A DNA stretch of 37,242 nucleotides from positions 1 to 37,242 of the forward strand of contig JAUVVQ010000023.1 in the NCBI GenBank assembly GCA_030604525.1, in the 5' to 3' direction. Source of the stretch: Phycisphaerae bacterium. Its GTDB lineage: Bacteria > Planctomycetota > Phycisphaerae > Sedimentisphaerales > Anaerobacaceae. Shown here in pieces: positions 37,167 to 37,242 of this stretch. The position numbers were made by a program, and so were the translations under genes. Each line of letters opens with the position of its first letter. Positions within the stretch are counted from its first letter, which is position 1. The notes under the pieces are model-generated. The model was not told the origin of the DNA. It did not search any database and saw only the letters and a list, made by a program, of their open reading frames with translations.

Positions 37167-37242
37167 ATGATGTTACAACAAAAAACAACTGTTATCGATT
37201 TGAACTGGCTGTTATCCTGCGGTGATATTTTACTATCATCAA
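37167..37242 (+). CDS. Start of an open frame running off the right edge
   Basis: ATG ATG at 37167-37172 opens a frame that stays open to the window end (25 codons), beginning MMLQQKTTVIDLNWLLSCGD. There is no strong ribosome site. It may be the N-terminus of a transposase whose insertion truncated the preceding gene, but the visible part is too short to identify. Confidence 0.3.
   Translation, partial: MMLQQKTTVIDLNWLLSCGDILLSS

Overview
The window looks like a chromosomal segment of a Planctomycetota bacterium, most likely of the Phycisphaerae/Sedimentisphaerales type. This is an inference from three things: two secreted proteins that combine GLUG repeats with a C-terminal dockerin-like EF-hand tail, a Minf_1886-family small protein, and the mixture of house-keeping families. 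No rRNA, tRNA or CRISPR array was recognised.

Positions 1-19449 hold a surface-polysaccharide (O-antigen/exopolysaccharide) locus. It opens with gmd and fcl, which make GDP-L-fucose. A flippase (Wzx), a pyruvyl transferase, six glycosyltransferases, a Wzy-like polymerase, a secreted beta-helix protein, two methyltransferases and a DegT-family aminotransferase follow. It closes with a second DegT aminotransferase and a small PglC/WcaJ-type phosphoglycosyl transferase that would start synthesis on undecaprenyl phosphate. The ends (gmd-fcl and DegT-PGT) use C-ending codons like the house-keeping genes downstream. The interior, about 2.5-17.5 kb, is visibly richer in A/T and is bordered on both sides by arrays of a degenerate heptanucleotide, A(A/G)TAG(T/C)C. 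The interior therefore looks like an exchanged cassette. It carries debris: a fibronectin-III tail with its own terminator at the left edge, and a duplicated glycosyltransferase 3' end beside an inserted methyltransferase. Parts of the order resemble the enterobacterial colanic-acid operon (Wzx-WcaK-like and WcaL-like-beta-helix neighbours).

Positions 19578-24880 hold two adjacent secreted proteins from their own strong sigma70-type promoter. The first has a GH43-like glycosidase region and the second a beta-propeller-like region. They share a duplicated module of GLUG repeats plus dockerin-like tail.

Positions 25220-30126 are tmk-holB-ricT-metG on one strand, an arrangement reminiscent of the Firmicutes tmk/holB/yaaT region. 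Positions 30284-33245 hold a Minf_1886 protein, a coiled-coil C4 zinc-ribbon protein, a rare fusion of RNase HI with PurN, and a small membrane-anchored protein. clpC runs on the opposite strand (33300-35810) from a near-consensus promoter. The final gene (36304-37137) appears to be cut short, and a new open frame starts at 37167 and runs off the edge; this junction may be the end of an insertion element.
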